Positions 8,840-23,586 of a stretch of 64,000 nucleotides of DNA are shown here, piece by piece (position 1 is the stretch's first letter; each line of letters starts with the position of its first letter). The notes beneath the pieces are model-generated. The model had not been told where the DNA came from, searched no databases, and saw only the letters and a program-made list of their open reading frames with translations. A program made the translations under genes and the position numbers. This stretch comes from Epiperipatus broadwayi (taxonomy: Eukaryota; Onychophora; Udeonychophora; Euonychophora; Peripatidae): positions 682,001 through 746,000 of the forward strand of contig JAQFVV010006429.1 in assembly GCA_028023455.1 (NCBI GenBank), read 5' to 3'.

Positions 8840-11200
8840 GCCGGTTTGCCGACAATGATCTTATTATTAGGAATTCAAATAAAAGTAAATGTGTGACATT
8901 TTCTGCTTGGCAGAAAAATAAATTACACGTGGAACTTCATAATAAATATAAAAGATCTCAAGGCAGAAATTCAACAATTGACAAGAAGATTTAAAAATAT
9001 TTTCTGGATTAAAACTGCAAAGAAAATACAGACATTAACTAATTATGGGTCATACTACAACTTTTTGATGCAGTTAAAATCACATATAAATTTGAAAAAT
9101 GGTATTGCAACTTATTAAATCTAGCATTTGTGCTGTCTTACATGATGATGATATTTGAATAGGTGAAAAAACTATTTTGAACATTTTTTAAATAATGGTA
9201 CAACAATTGACATGGCAACTTTTAATGATATATCTATTTTACTTACTCATTTAGATTTAGGCAAATATATTTAACTTACACTTAAAAAGGTATAAGCTCC
9301 AGGTTCTAATGAAATATCTGGAGAAGTTTTTAAGCATGGTGATTATATATTATTTTCACAAATATTGAAATTTTAATAATTTATTGATCTATAAAATTGT
9401 GTCATCTCATTTTGAATATGATTTTATTGTTCCAATTTTAAAAAAAAACAAAGGAATACACAATATTAAATAATTATCATGCATTATCATTTTTATCCAC
9501 TACAGCAAATTTATTCTAAAGAATTTTGCTGAATAAATTGCTTGCACACATAGATGAATGATTACCAAAGAGGTTTAGAGAATCAAAACCACTGTAGATG
9601 TGGTTTTTATTGTCAGGCATATACTAGAAAAGCATCACAAACAAATGGGTGATTTATATATTGCTTCCATTAATTTTGTTAAGACATTTGATTCAATTAA
9701 TAGGACAGATCTATGGAATTGTTTAAAGTTAGTTGGTAATCCATCAAAATGTATTCATATTATACAACTTCTATATGATGAAATAAGAGTGTTCTTTTTA
9801 TAGGTGAAAAATCTGAGACATTTGAAATAAAAACTACCATTAAAGAAGAATGTATACTTGCTTCAACATTTTTTTTAATTTTTATGTTAATGGTCTTTAG
9901 AAATGTCAATAGGCCACTTAATAAAACAGAAATAAAAAAAAAAACAATAGAGGTTTGATTGGTAGAATTTTTGAATTAATTAAAAGCAAAAATAAGAACA
10001 TTTTAGATTCTTGATTTACAATATGAACCAATGAAATATTATGTGATTATACCACAAGACTAGGTTACATGTTAATGTTTTAACAGTATACATCTTTTCT
10101 TCCAGTAAGCATCATAAGAGTGATGAAATAAAATGTTATTGATTTACAATATGCTGATGATTGTACTACATTTCAAACTTTAAAAAATGATTTACACAAT
10201 GGTATTAATGTTTTCAATGTACCATACAAAGACTGTTTTATTAATTAATGTTTGATTTATTAATTAATGTTCAAAAACTCAAATTTTGTTATCATCCAGT
10301 AATGGAAGAAAATTCCTCAGAATTGTTTAGCTTCAATGATTATCAACTTGAAAACGCAAATCAATTTAAATACCTTGATAATTTTATATGTAAAAAGATG
10401 GATTTTGATTGTTGAGGTATATAGATCTCCAACAAGCTGCTAATGCTTTTAACAAGTTAAAAATTAAAATATTTTATCAGAGGGAAATATTATGTTAGCT
10501 GTATATAGAGCTGTTAGATTGCCTAATTTATTGTATGGAGGGTAAACTTGAACACACTATCTTGTAAGTTTTATTTAAGGATGTTTCATAAAATTTTAAA
10601 AATACAATGCCAAAATCATAAAACCAATCAATATCTTTTTCAAAATGTTGGATGAACACCAGAGTTGTAAAATCACACCATCTTTAGATGAGACATCTAA
10701 AATGAATAAACAAAGCCAGATCTACTATAAGGGTGTTTTATGGTGGACATGAACATGGTTTTTGTGGAAGATGTGGTCTCAATCTACATGATAAGGATTA
10801 TTTCAAAAACATTTTAAATAAATGCAATGCCAATTATTTTGATTGGGAATATATAGTAGAGAAGAGACTACACAGCAGAGCTATATATGGACATGGTACT
10901 AATGTATTTTAGGAAGAAACGTTTTCTATTGAAAAGCTTAAAAGATAATATTGTAACATATTAAGTAAAGCAAAAAGTAAAACAAAATTACATATGTAAA
11001 TGTGGCTTTGGTTTACAGATTGGTTTGTTTAGTCATTGCAAAACTCATTTTTAGAGTAGTTTTTTCACTCATTCTTTTCTTTCCGTCTTTTTTTTTTTGG
11101 CCTAGTTGGAATGATCATACTCTTTATGAATTGTGTTTATTAAATGTTATTATTAACTATTCACGTACCATAGTCCAGAACAAATGATCAAAACTGTCAT
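8840..11200 (+). mobile_element. LINE (endonuclease-RT family) remnant, 5'-truncated
   Basis: Plus-strand fragments in order: pre-RT region from about 8,840 (RFADNDLIIRNSNKSK); an APGSNEISGEVFKHG segment at about 9,297; a motif-A region at 9,600-9,760 (ILEKHHKQMGDLYIASINF then KTFDSINR); a decayed motif B at about 9,840; an intact QYADDCTTF box at about 10,147; FKYLDNFI at about 10,360; a VYRAVRLPNLLYGG segment at about 10,500; the post-RT tail at 10,710-10,909 (KNILNKCNANYFDWE); and a C-terminal finger ICKCGFGLQIGLFSHCKTH at about 10,990-11,050. The apurinic endonuclease is absent. Stops and frameshifts occur throughout. Confidence 0.8.
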
Positions 11201-11209
11201 AGCTTTTAT

Positions 11210-12430
11210 TAAAGTCAATATATGAAGCTTTTTATAATTCAATAATAGCACACAAAGACGTGTCCATAAGTGACCATCATAATTACATACAACTGCGTTA
11301 CAATAAGCTAATATTTTTGGAAATTTGTAAATATTAATTTGTAACGATTTTATTTTAATATATACGTATTAGCAAAATAAATCCTTACAAAAGCATTTAT
11401 TTCAAGTCTATTAATTTTCTAGTGTACGATTTTTACAGATATAAGATAGTATTTAATTACTTAGAAAAATATAAATAATTTATAAATTGTGACATTCAGT
11501 ATTCTATTTTAAAAATCCTACTGCATTAATGTTTCTATTAAGATGACGTTCTTAATGTTACATTTCTCTTACGACAGCATATTATATGTTCCAAACGTTT
11601 ATTATTTATTATCTTAAAATGTCAAACGAACTTGCAATTTCTCAAAAGCTGATTAATGATTAATTCGTAGAAAGTTAATTGAATCAAATTTAAAATAATA
11701 ATGAATCTATTTTCACATTTTCCATTTTGCCACCCAACGTCTTTAATATTTCTAGTTACGCTAAACAATTACATTTTGTTTGAAAATTCGATTTTATTAA
11801 CGAAACAAAAATTAATTGATGTGCTATTTAAAAAAAAAAAAAACTTTTATTTTACATCTAATGTGCTTTCCGAGAGTATATTTAAAAATGAGAGTTTTTA
11901 GTTTTTAATACTAAATACACGCAATTTCACACACTGTTCAGAGTTTAACAATATTCAGATTCTTCTTGTTTAATAAAAATATTAAATATTAAACATAATA
12001 AATTAATAAATATTCCCGGATCTGGTCTGAAATGCATCCGAGGATTTTCAATTTAAAAAAGTTAGCACGCAATTCTATTAATAGTAAAGGATTATTATTA
12101 CTGTGATATTTCATATAAATTATATTATACATTATATAAATTGCATAGTCATTTATTTTGGAGGGTTTTTTTTTCTAGCAAAGCCCTATTTTTTTAATAA
12201 AAAACAGTTAACAAAATATTGTATTAACATTGTGGAAGTTTTTATCATTATTATTAAAAAACATAGCATATTATAATTACGGTAGTGCAAATGTAATGGA
12301 AATCATGTGCTGAGCACTTAAATGAATTCAAAACTTTAGTGAAGTCGACGACAACATCATATTGTCATATGTTTTTATGTTTACAAGTAGTGCGGTGAAA
12401 ACCATGTGACCAACTTAGATTAAATTGATA
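11210..12430. other. CpG-retaining AT-rich segment
   Basis: No gene or repeat recognised, but CpG dinucleotides are clearly more frequent than in the flanks (for example around 11,330-11,600, 11,735-11,800 and 12,015-12,070). Frames here are short and unremarkable. Confidence 0.55.
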
Positions 12431-15400
12431 AAGCTATGAATAGCTTTCTAAAAAGAAATAAATTCTAATTATGTTTGTGAACTAAAAAAAATTAAAGTTG
12501 TCTAAACTTAAATTAATGGGCTAGACAATGTTTTAATCAGTATAACATGCTAACATCATATAACGAGAAAGGATGGAAAAGTGAATATTATAATATCAAT
12601 AAATTATTTTAATAATTATAACATTTTTTTTGTAAATGTTTGTATTTGCCCTCCTCTTGAGAAATTCTTTTGTTAAGAAGTCAAAAAATCCTATTTAAAG
12701 TTTTGTTTTGTTTTTTTTTCAAAAAATAATCTCACCATCCCACATACAGAAATCTTTTCAGTAGAAATAGTCTGTCAATATTTTAGTTGGAATCTTATTT
12801 ACTCCTGTCAGTACAAGTGTCCCGAAGCACTGTTGTATCTCAAGTAACAATGAATCTGTATGTTGATTAAAACCATTTCATTAGATATTGTTTCATGTGG
12901 TTGTCCAATAATAGATTTAAAAAATCTTAACAAAATTTTCTATACTATCTTTTGCTTCATAGTCAAATGAATTTAAATAATATTGCTAGAATGAATCTTA
13001 TTATTTGAGTCATAACAGTTTTTTCTTAACAAGGGTGAATGAAATTTGGGGACATTGTTGAGAACTTTCGACCGGCTTATTGCAAACAGAAAAAATCTCT
13101 ACATAAAGAACATTATAGTCTGAAATTTTCTTTACTTTCAGTTTTTAATCAGTGAAAGTTTTTTTTTTATAATATTAAAATAATTATATTATTATATGCT
13201 TTCAAGAACTTTTTTTTAAAAATTCTACTCCAAAGCCAGACATTATAAATCCAAATAATCAATACATACCAGATAGTAATGTTGGTAAATCAATATTCTC
13301 AGAATAGTCTGCAAATCTACTGCAATAGTAATAATTTATATATAATTGATTAATCTGATCATAATATTGATAGAACTGTAACAACAATGGACAATTAAGA
13401 AAGCAGCAGAAATTTATATGTCATTGATTAAATAATAACAAAATTAATTGTGGACTAATGGTGACAGGGAAAGAGAAATAATTAGAATCCTTCCCATTTA
13501 AAAGATATCTATAGATCTTTTTAATATATCACTCCAAATAATGAAACAAGCTCCAAAAGTTTATATGAATGTCAGAGATAAATTTGAAATCATTACATAT
13601 CACATAATTGATGAAAAATTAGAAAATGGATAAAAAAAGAGCTGTATGTATAAAATTAGCAGCAAGATTTTATTTTTTAAACGATATACCAAACCTTGTA
13701 ACTTCACTACTGAATCTAGAAAAAGTACTCTCAGTGTTCTAAAAGAATATCTAAATCTCAGCCAATGGATGAATTATTAATCTGTATGCTGAATTTCATA
13801 TTTCAAAACCATAATAGATAACAGTATTATGTATAAGGTTGAATATAATTATGTTTATATCCATTTCTTGTATGTCTATATTACTAATCAGCACTATATC
13901 ATATTGCTTTTAACTATCTAGTAAAATAATTAGAAATATATCAAGTATCATCTTGATCAATTTGTCTCAGCACATCTTTGTTTCACTTTCAGTAACTTAT
14001 TTTAGTTGGAAAGTGTGCATGCAAAAAATGTGATATATGTAAATCAAATTATAATAACAACATATAAGCAATTAAAAATAGCTTTGTAGGTTAAGATGTT
14101 CATAAATGTAATGGAAGACTCATTTTGGAATTTTCTTTCATCAATACAGAAATTCCACCCATTCATAAATATTTTCAGAGTATAACTTTTTATGAAATTA
14201 GAATGTTTTTATCATTTCCTAAGATTGGCAACCTATGTAATTATCTTTATATAAAAATAATATTTTAATAGACTGTTTTTTAAAACAAAAATAAGCTTGT
14301 TGGTTTTTTTTCAACATGACAACCAAACTTAAATTCTTCTTTTAATCTCTTCAAAAAAGGGTATACAAGAGCCTTTTTTACCATTTATTTTAATCATTAA
14401 ATACAAGTTTATTTTCTAAGATAAGCAAATTTTTACCTAATAAAATATTTATACACAATCGTAGATTTCTTAAATATATAATCAAGACTATTAGAAAGAA
14501 ATTATGATTCCAATGACTATTCATACCATAATTTTTTTTTACATTCACAATTAATTATTTTATAGTTAACATTTTTTTTTTGTTTCTTTGAAAACTATAT
14601 ATTTCATTCATAAAATCGTGTCTCCTAATGGTGAAATGTTGACTCAAAATCAATTATCAGTGTTCAAACAGATCTATGTAAAATTTTATCTGAATTAGTT
14701 AAAATATTTAAACTAATTTAATATTTATTAAATCTTACAGTTAATGGAGAAAATAAGTAAAATAAATTCTTATAAAATTTTATAGTATTTGTAAATAACT
14801 TGTTTTATCTTGTATTCTTTTGCAATCTTTATTATAATCAGATAACAATAATAATATTATATATGTTTTATATGTAAATAATCTAATTTTATAATATATA
14901 AAATTATTAGCAAAAAAAATTTCACACAATAGTGCCATTTAGTGAAAACTCTACTAAGCAATATCTTCCCATTCAATATCTTTAGACTTGTTTCTAGCTT
15001 AAAGGTTTATAAGTAAGAAACCTTTGATATGTGACTAGTACACATGGATCTCTTAGGTCAAATTCATTTCTTCAGCAACATCTTTTACCTTTTAGCTTAA
15101 CTATAAAGTTAGCAGTTAAAACTTAAAACACAATAATATTTATCATTCAAGCAATTTTTTCTATGTAGTCATACAGATCTCAATTCAGTTTCGTATTCAT
15201 ATTTTGGTTATTTTTTAAATAACCATAGTCATCTTTATAGTTAGCTAGGATTGGTATTATACATTATTAAACATCATATAATCACCCTTTTCTTTATGTT
15301 TAAAATATACAAATATTAAACTTAATTTAGATCTAAAAGGCAAATTAGCTTGGATTAAAAATATTACTGTATTTTCAGTTTGGACCAATAGTGTTACAGT

Positions 15401-15902
15401 TAAACAAAAAGATAAAAAGTGTGCACTGAATGGGTGCATTAGATTCAATTATCCATGTGCATTGGTTTTAGGTCCAAAGCACACCACTTATAAACCTATA
15501 TGCTAGAATGAATCTGGAGATATTCAAAAACAATGTACTGCATAGAAATTATGATGCACAATATTCTAATATCTATTAACTAGGTGTTACTATTGTTGGG
15601 AAGCTATTGTTATAATTTTAAGCATCAAGAAAAGGTGAACATATGATTTTTTATAATATATTATTGCTTTAAATAAATTTATTTTTTTGTACTATTACCA
15701 ACTAATAAATATTTGAATTTCACATAGCTTGCATTTACCCTTTTTATAGTATTGAACTTTTTAGATTTTTTATCAATATCTCCAATATTTACACAACTAA
15801 CCATATTTATACAGGTTAACTTGTTGTTGTTTTTTCTTTTTTGGATAAACAGTTTGTTATATCTAAAATACCCATTCTATACAATATAACAGAGTCTGAA
15901 GT
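12431..15902. other. AT-rich spacer, no feature seen
   Basis: Stop-rich, CpG-poor sequence with scattered T and A runs. No element or gene recognised. Confidence 0.6.
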
Positions 15903-15916
15903 GCTCTCTCTCTCTT

Positions 15917-15983
<67 letters not shown>
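15903..15983. repeat. (CT)n microsatellite
   Basis: About 80 bp of CT dinucleotides with two TTT interruptions near the left end. The apparent Ser/Leu frame across it is an artefact. Confidence 0.97.
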
Positions 15984-15985
<2 letters not shown>

Positions 15986-16599
15986 ACCTCTATTTCTATA
16001 TAATCCTATATTGTAATCATTTGATAAATATTACATATGTGGTTGTATTACCTTATTTTACATTGCAGTTAAATACATAATGTACTAATATCAACCACAA
16101 GAGTCAGACAGTAAATTAATTTTAATAAAAAATATTTAAATAGTATTTCAAGAATATTTCTAATAAACTATTTAACTTCCTTCTATAAGACAAAATATCA
16201 AATAAGTATTCAGTCTTACCAGAGCAGTAACTGTCTTTCCAGTTATTTATTACAAAAGTTCTTGAAATGCATTAAAATATTTTCAAAATATATTTATACA
16301 TTTAAAATTTATACAACATCATACTTTCTTAAACCTTTTAAATAAAGATATATAAAAAAGACAAATGATTCCACATATTTTTGTAAGAATCAGCATTTTT
16401 CAGTTATCCCAAGTCATAACCTTTTATGCATATCTTCATCATTTGTTCAATATTTGTCAATATGGTTTGATGGTGTTAGAATGAAACCTTTGAAACTCAA
16501 AGCCCATGCGATCATAGGCCATATTTAGCAATTTCTGGGAATAAACATCTTATGAGCACCTGAGTAATAAATCATTTGATTAAATATCAAATTATGATA

Positions 16600-17700
16600 T
16601 TTAATCTATAGCGCCAATGTTTGAACTCACACATTTTACACCATCCTTTTATATTATTAATCTAGATATATTATACTTTTAGTACCGATATAAAATTTAA
16701 AAATAGTTAAAGATTGATATATATCTTATTTCTAAGAACTAAAACGAAATGAAAATATATCTAATCTAATAAATGATTAGTAATAATCATCAACATATTC
16801 ATCTAAATCAAATGATGTCAAATATATGAATGACTCGTAGTTTAAATTGAGATAATTTAATATACTGAATTTTTTTTTTGTATTGCATAATAAAAGTTTT
16901 TGTTTGTTTGTTTGTTTAGATCGGAATCAATCCACAATTATATATATTTTCTCTTTTTCGGAATGTTTTTCAATATCAAATATTAAATTCTCCGGAAAAT
17001 TTTAAGTAAAAAAAAAGTAGAATAATATATCAACTACTACATGTAATATAAAAGCCTTTGGTTTATATATTTTGATTATACGTAGTGGTCAGCGATTTTT
17101 AACATTACTGACTTTACAAAATATTTTTGAGAAAAAACAATTCCTAATTCGACCCAAATCTTTGATTTTATACGTATAAAAAGAATATTCTATATGTATA
17201 AATGCTTATTATTAACTAAAGGTGAGTGTGATAAAAGTGGAAAAATTGTAATTTGGAGATTTTAAAAGCAAATTTATTATCGAAGTGCTTGAATTTACTG
17301 AAGCAGGCAATATATTGAAAATTCATTAATTTTTTAGCTTCTGTTAATATTTTAAAATAATTTTCCAACGAAAATTGCCGGAAAAAAATATAAGTATTTT
17401 GTTGAAGATCAAAAATTCTCTTTCTTTCATCTAATATTGTATATAATAATTCCGCGTTCATTTTCCTAATTACAATTTGAAATTACGAATAAAAATTACT
17501 TTTTTTTAACATTAATATTCATGACCATAACAAATAGATCTTCCAGGATGCAATAAATTTTAATACTATTTTGAAAGTTTGTAATAATAAAAGCACCTAA
17601 AATAGAAAAGATTACAATTTGATATATACGTTGCTAAAGATTTTAATTATAACAATTGGTGACAAAGTTGCTAAGTTAATAAAGTTGGCAGCAGCAAAAA
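16600..17700. other. CpG-retaining AT-rich segment
   Basis: CpG is frequent compared with flanks, as in 16,920-17,000 and 17,080-17,180. The 81-codon minus-strand frame at 17,216-17,461 shows no family similarity that I recognise. It could be a short exon or chance, so it is not called as a gene. A GTTT repeat (16,896-16,917) and an AT-rich 5' half complete the content. Confidence 0.5.
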
Positions 17701-18235
17701 AAAAATACTTCAGAACATATTACACTTACATATATGCATATATACTTATTTCAAGATTTTATTTATTTAAAGGGGGGGGTGGCTGAAAAAAATTAGCTAT
17801 GGGGTATCAAATATTCTTTGGATTTTTTTCACATATAAAAAGAGATGAGACCGTTTGTGTTAAAGATTAGTAGATCAATGGATCTAATTATTCTAGTAAT
17901 GTAATGTAAATGATTTAAAATAATAGTGATTGGTTTTCTGAAACTGAATTTTGGAATCCAATTATTATAATCTTTAAAAAATCATAAATCTTCTTTTTTG
18001 CATGAATAATCTTTTGTCATCCTCATGCGTGTGAAAATGTAGAACAATATTTGACATATTATGTATGTATAACATTATTTGGATTCATTGATGTATAACT
18101 CATAGTACTATTGTATGGATGTTTTAATTATCATCATCTGCCATCAACTGGATAATGAATCCTTAGTCAGTTGATGAATAGTTATGATCCAACCAACATG
18201 TCAGTGTTATAAATGATTCAGAATAATATATCATT
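17701..18235. other. AT-rich spacer, no feature seen
   Basis: Nothing recognised apart from a G run near 17,773-17,780. Confidence 0.6.
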
Positions 18236-18775
18236 TATACATATATTTAAGTAGAGAAAAAGAGAGGAGCCATCTTTTTTTCATAAAATCTTTGCCTTGT
18301 GTTTTAACTTGAGAGTTTCCCAAGCAGTCATTATTACATCTGATTTGCTGTCATTTAAGCATTTTCAATGTGCTTTTGTTAAAGGTTTCAGCCTTTCACA
18401 TTATTATTATATCATCTGCTTGCACTTAATAAATTAATATATTTACATTTGTTATTATGAATTGATTGGATTTGAAAATTACTTCATAGTAAATCAAAAG
18501 ATTTTACATAATTTATTTTATGTATAATATTTATTAAATTAAATGTGAAAGTGTTTAAAGATTCATGGTCTCATTTCAAAATGCTTAACACTGGCTTATT
18601 TATATATAAATTTAAGTAGAGAAGAAGGTGGTAACCATCTTTTTCTGGTAAAATCTCTGCTTTGTGTTTTGACTTGAGAGTTTCCTATGCAGTCATTATT
18701 ACATCTGATTGGCTGTTATATAAGCATTTTTAAGGCACTTTTGTTAAAGATTTTAGCCTTCCACATTAACTATAT
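18236..18775 (+). repeat. Two direct copies of a ~165 bp repeat
   Basis: The segment at about 18,245-18,405 recurs at about 18,612-18,770, offset about 367 bp. It starts TTTAAGTAGAGAA, includes ACTTGAGAGTTTCC and GCAGTCATTATTACATCTGA, and ends TTCACATTA/TTCCACATTA. Copies are roughly 85% alike by eye. No ORF. Confidence 0.85.
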
Positions 18776-20300
18776 TTTATGAAAATTTTTACTTTAACAT
18801 ATATATGTGTATGTGTATGTTGCAAAATATTAAATATACTTGGCCTAAACAGAAACAGGCAATGCTTAATGGGCAAGAATAATTATATTTATGCAGCAAC
18901 AAATATAAACAAAAGGGAGACCATTTATAATTAAGTAACATTGCATCTAAAGTTAAGTGTAATTTGCTTATTTCTTCTTTTCATTTGTTGAGTCATGAGA
19001 TAATCATTCTTGGCTGTTGGAGATTGTCTTCTTTCATTTAATTTATATATACATTTCTGCCAGGAACATTATGTTAAGTTGATAGTATATCTTTTGTTTA
19101 AAGATAAAAAAGGAAGAATGTACTTAATAGTGGATAAAAATCAAACATGCATATATACTAAATTTACAATTATGCTGACATTTCATATTAATCATATATT
19201 AATTAAGTAAATAAAAAGCAACTATTACTTCATTTAATCTTCCAACTTATAGGTCATTCTTTTTGATATTTAGCTATATACAATTAGATGCTCTTTCTTT
19301 CTAAATGTCTGTGAATAGTTAATATATATATATATAATACTGGGATTACATATATAATAAATATACAGTTATTTTGTAATTTAATAAAAAATAATATTAA
19401 TTTATTAATTTCAAGTTTAATAGTCTTTAAAAATCAGTATTTAAAAACAATGGTTTATTATAACTTTCACAGAACAGTCATTTTTTAATGCATCAAAGTG
19501 GAAACTTTATAAACAGAATTACTTAAACATTAAGATATGTGATTATGTAATTAAAAGTAGTGCCAGAAAATATGCAATATCTTGAACCACGTCTATTTAA
19601 TAGAAATTGTTCAATTGGGTTTAAACCTTATTTAACATAATTTAAAATTTTATACTTTTAATTTTATGGGGAATGCACCAGCCCTTCAAGCAGAGGAGAG
19701 AATACCATTGATAGCATAAACCATCAATGATACCCATGGTCAGATAAAGCTATGCAAAGCATAACATTATCATATTTCTTGACCTTGACCACCTCGATTG
19801 CTAAATTCAAACCCCTGTCATCCAAAGCATTTTTATTTATTTCAAGGTTAAACCTCAGACATTAAGTAATTATAATTTATAATTAGCTTTACTTGGACAA
19901 CAGGTAAACACAACCCAGTGTTAGAAATATCCCATGATTAGCTCACACTCTGCTTCAGGGTCCAAAATATTTATTTAATACAAAATAACTCCACACTAAT
20001 TTACTTGTGATGCAGTGACAAGAGAGAAAGAGAAAATAGACAAAATAATAATTAAGGCAAACATTAATATTTAATTATTTATGCATGCATATATTTAATA
20101 TAATATAAAATAAGCAATAAGTTTTACATAAAAAAATATAAAAGACTTTGGACTATAGTTATAATAGTCCATTAATTAAAGTTCATTCATTTAAAATAAA
20201 AAGACTAGACTGTGATCAGAATATATTTTAAAATATCTTTACCTAGGTTTTTATGATTGTCAGTTTTCAAGCAGTTAACTTTTTGGACTCCATCGATAGT
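18776..20300. other. AT-rich spacer, no gene seen
   Basis: CpG-poor sequence with a short AT run at 19,321-19,335. The slightly less AT-rich stretch at 19,670-20,000 may be degraded repeat, but I cannot assign it. Confidence 0.5.
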
Positions 20301-21150
20301 TCCAGAGCTTGTTTTCCATTCCTTGTATTGACAATGGGAAAGAGAGAGTTGCAGCAGCATTTATTTACAATCTAGGCATTGATAAGAGCATTGGTTCAGG
20401 TGAGATTCAGTTGTTTTTTTTTCTTGAGAGTTTTGGGGCCTGAAGCCCATTCTAAACTTGTCTAGAAATGTGTATTGCTAGATCTGTAGCTGTTGCACAA
20501 ATGTTGATTGCAGCAGTAATTGACTGACTTACTACTGTGTTCTGGATATCTGGATCTCTGGTTGTTTGGATTCTGCATTCTGTCTGAACTGAAGAATGAC
20601 CCAGAAAATTACAGCCCTGATTGTATAGCAATAACACGAACCTGACTAATAACAAATTTATGACTGGAATAACTTGATCACAAAATGCAAACCAGACTGT
20701 ATATCATAAACCAGACTGAATAACAATAACCAAGATGTAGCTTTTATATCTTACTTCTCTCATTTTTTTATCTTATCTTGACTTGGAATCTGTCTTTTAA
20801 TTAATTTAACATTTCTTTAATTAATTGATTTTTACATTTGCCTTAATATTAATCTGTTCAAATTCATCTAAATGATTTTGCTTAGATAATTTATTTTTTA
20901 AATTAATACAATTTAATCAGTAATCTTATAAACTAATTAATTATATTTTTCAAAGTTTTACAAACATTTTATTTTTACAGACTAAATTTTAGTCTGATTT
21001 CACATTAGATTATTTTATACATTATAAAAGTTTTCTTTACAAAGGGAAAGAGAAAAAATATAGTTTCAACTTTTCTTTAATTCTATTATATATTTCTCTC
21101 CCTTTCTGCTAAGAAAGTTTTATTCTAATAGAAAAATATGATGCAGTGTT
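20300..21150 (-). mobile_element. Possible 3' LTR of the gypsy element
   Basis: Lies just downstream of the integrase remnant on the minus strand, where a 3' LTR is expected. It carries a TATA-like TATAAAAG (plus-strand 20,741-20,748) and, about 380 bp further, an AATAAA signal (plus-strand 20,360-20,365), in the order expected for U3-R-U5. No matching second LTR was found at the other end, so the assignment rests on position and these two signals only. The 67-codon frame at 20,452-20,655 lies inside and is probably not a gene. Confidence 0.35.
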
Positions 21151-23586
21151 TTTATTTTTTTAATTTTTGTTTTAAAAAAAAACTTTAAGCCACTTATAAT
21201 TTATTTTTATCTTAATTGAAGGGTGTTTAATACCTTGATAATGTGTTAGTTTGGGGTATTGGGTAAACCAAAAAGTATTTTGAGAAGGGATCATAAGTCA
21301 TCAATAATTACTTCTTTTTATTAAATGAGAGTAATAGACTATAATAATTGATCATTAAGATCTCATTTGGTCTTTTAGGATTTATTTTTAAGTATTACTT
21401 TAATTTTGGTTTACTGACTTGGTTTGTAGATGCACTAGACAATCTTTAAGTGACTTCTAAGTTGTCTATATATATTCTTGGCTAGTAAAGCCAAATTCTC
21501 AAAGTGTTCTGTTTAATGGACAAAAAGTGTCTGTATAAATAGTGAATATATTTTATGAGTGGGGTACACAATGCTTTAGGTATTATTACCTGCAACTCAT
21601 CTGTATATATGTTTACTCTGTAAAATAAGATTTGATTTTCCAACATATAGTAAGTGAGATCCTTTGGCATATTCAAAACTTTCTCTTCTTTCAAAATTTT
21701 CATGATTGGTTTAAATCTGGGTCTGTAAATTGTAATTGGGTTAGGTTCTCTAAATCATTCTCTACATCACTATTAGTCATTAAATTAATAATTGTAATAT
21801 AGACATTATCTACCAACAAATGATTCTGTTCTGATCTACATGAGCTTTGACTAAGCATGCCAACCAAGTCATTCTTGAATCCCTTACAATATTGCATGGT
21901 ATAATTGAATTCCTTGAACAGCAAATCCCATCTGACTAGATGATCATCCATCAGATAATAGTGATTCATAAATTTGAGGCTGTTGAGGTATGTGATCACT
22001 ATCACTCCTGATCCAAGAGGTATTTGTTCAAACTTTTGAAAAGCCATCACTGTTGATAGTGCTTCCTTCTCTGTAAGCATATAATTTATTTTGGACACTT
22101 CAGGAGCTAGCTGATAAAATAGAGGACACCAGGCTGGACATGGTTTATCAAAATCAGAGAAGGTTAATATAGTTTGCTCTAAGAACTCTGTTTTAATATT
22201 TTCAAATGCCTTGTGCAGTTCCTTAGTCCAGTTTCATCATTCATCTTTTCTAATTAGTTTTAACAATAGTTCCATGTGGTCTGAGAACTTCTGGTAGAAA
22301 TTATTGTAAAAGTTGCACAGGCCTAAGATGATCTAATTTGTTTTCTGTTAGTTGGTTTAGAAAGTTTTGAATGGCAATGATCTTTCCCAGATGAGGCCTT
22401 ATTCCATGGTAACCAACAATATAACCTAGGAAGACCACCTAGTTTGAAACTAGAGTACTCTCCTTGAAGTTGATTTTGATCATTTTAGCACTCTTTAAGA
22501 AATATATTGAGATGTTGATGATGTTCTTCAATTGTGGCAGGTGCAATGATCACATCATCAACATAAATAGTCATGATTGGTTTAACTTCAGAAGGGAGGG
22601 TCTTATCTAAACATATAATCTAATCAGCATCACTATTCAGCAATCCAAAATGCATCCTATTAAACTGATAACTAAAAAACTTGTATCAGAAAGTAGTGTT
22701 TTGGTGATCATCTGGATGAAATTCGATCTGCTAATAGTTGGAGGTTAGACTGAAATTATTATTTCCATATCTCACAAATGATTCATATATTGGGTGGTGG
22801 AATGTGTTGGTCAGGGTGAATAATTTTGTTTATTTGTCCAGCATCCAAACAAAATCTCACCAACCCATCTTTCTTTTTCACAGTTACAACTGGATTACAG
22901 TAAGGTGAAGAGCATTTGGAAATGATCTCCCAATTTAGCATTTTATTAATCTGTTTAGGTAATTTTCACTGGTATAGAATATGGCACAATTTGTATTGAA
23001 ATGGTCGATCATATTTTAATCTAATTTTCAGTTTTAAGGCATGAGTGCTTTGGCATATTGGACATAAAAAAGTCGACTTGAGATAGAGCATGTCTTAGAA
23101 GCAATGTCATCTCCAAGACTTCATCACTTATTTTAACTGTTTTGTCAGAGAAATCAATAGTGCAGGTGTTCAATTGTAGAAAATCTGCCCCTAGAATGAC
23201 ATCATGGATTAGGCCATTAAGTATTAAACCATATGATAGAAGATTATTTGGACTACCATGATCTCAACCCAGATTTTCTTTTACACTACTTTAACTTTCC
23301 TTCTGTTTGTCATAGTAACCTGAATAGATTTCGGTACTAAGATCTTGATATTGGGACTTTTGGTCAGAATCTCTTGATATAATTTGTTTGACATAACTGA
23401 CATCTGGCTATCAGAATTGAACCAGCAAGCCCTCAAAGAAAGCCTCTATTATGGGACAGTTTTTCAATGAGTAGTTGGTGCTTTATCCTTTCATAAACAT
23501 ATCATATTAGTGATTACTTGATCAGGGGTTTGGTTTATGTACCTCAGAGTCATTTTGGGTTCTTGAGGTGAGGAACCTATTCTCAA

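Noticed and set aside
17216-17461. 81-codon minus-strand frame in a CpG-retaining block
   Set aside because: Phe/Lys/Ile-rich as expected from AT-rich DNA; no motif seen.
20452-20655. 67-codon minus-strand frame as a host gene
   Set aside because: It sits between TATA-like and AATAAA signals of a likely LTR and has no homology that I recognise.
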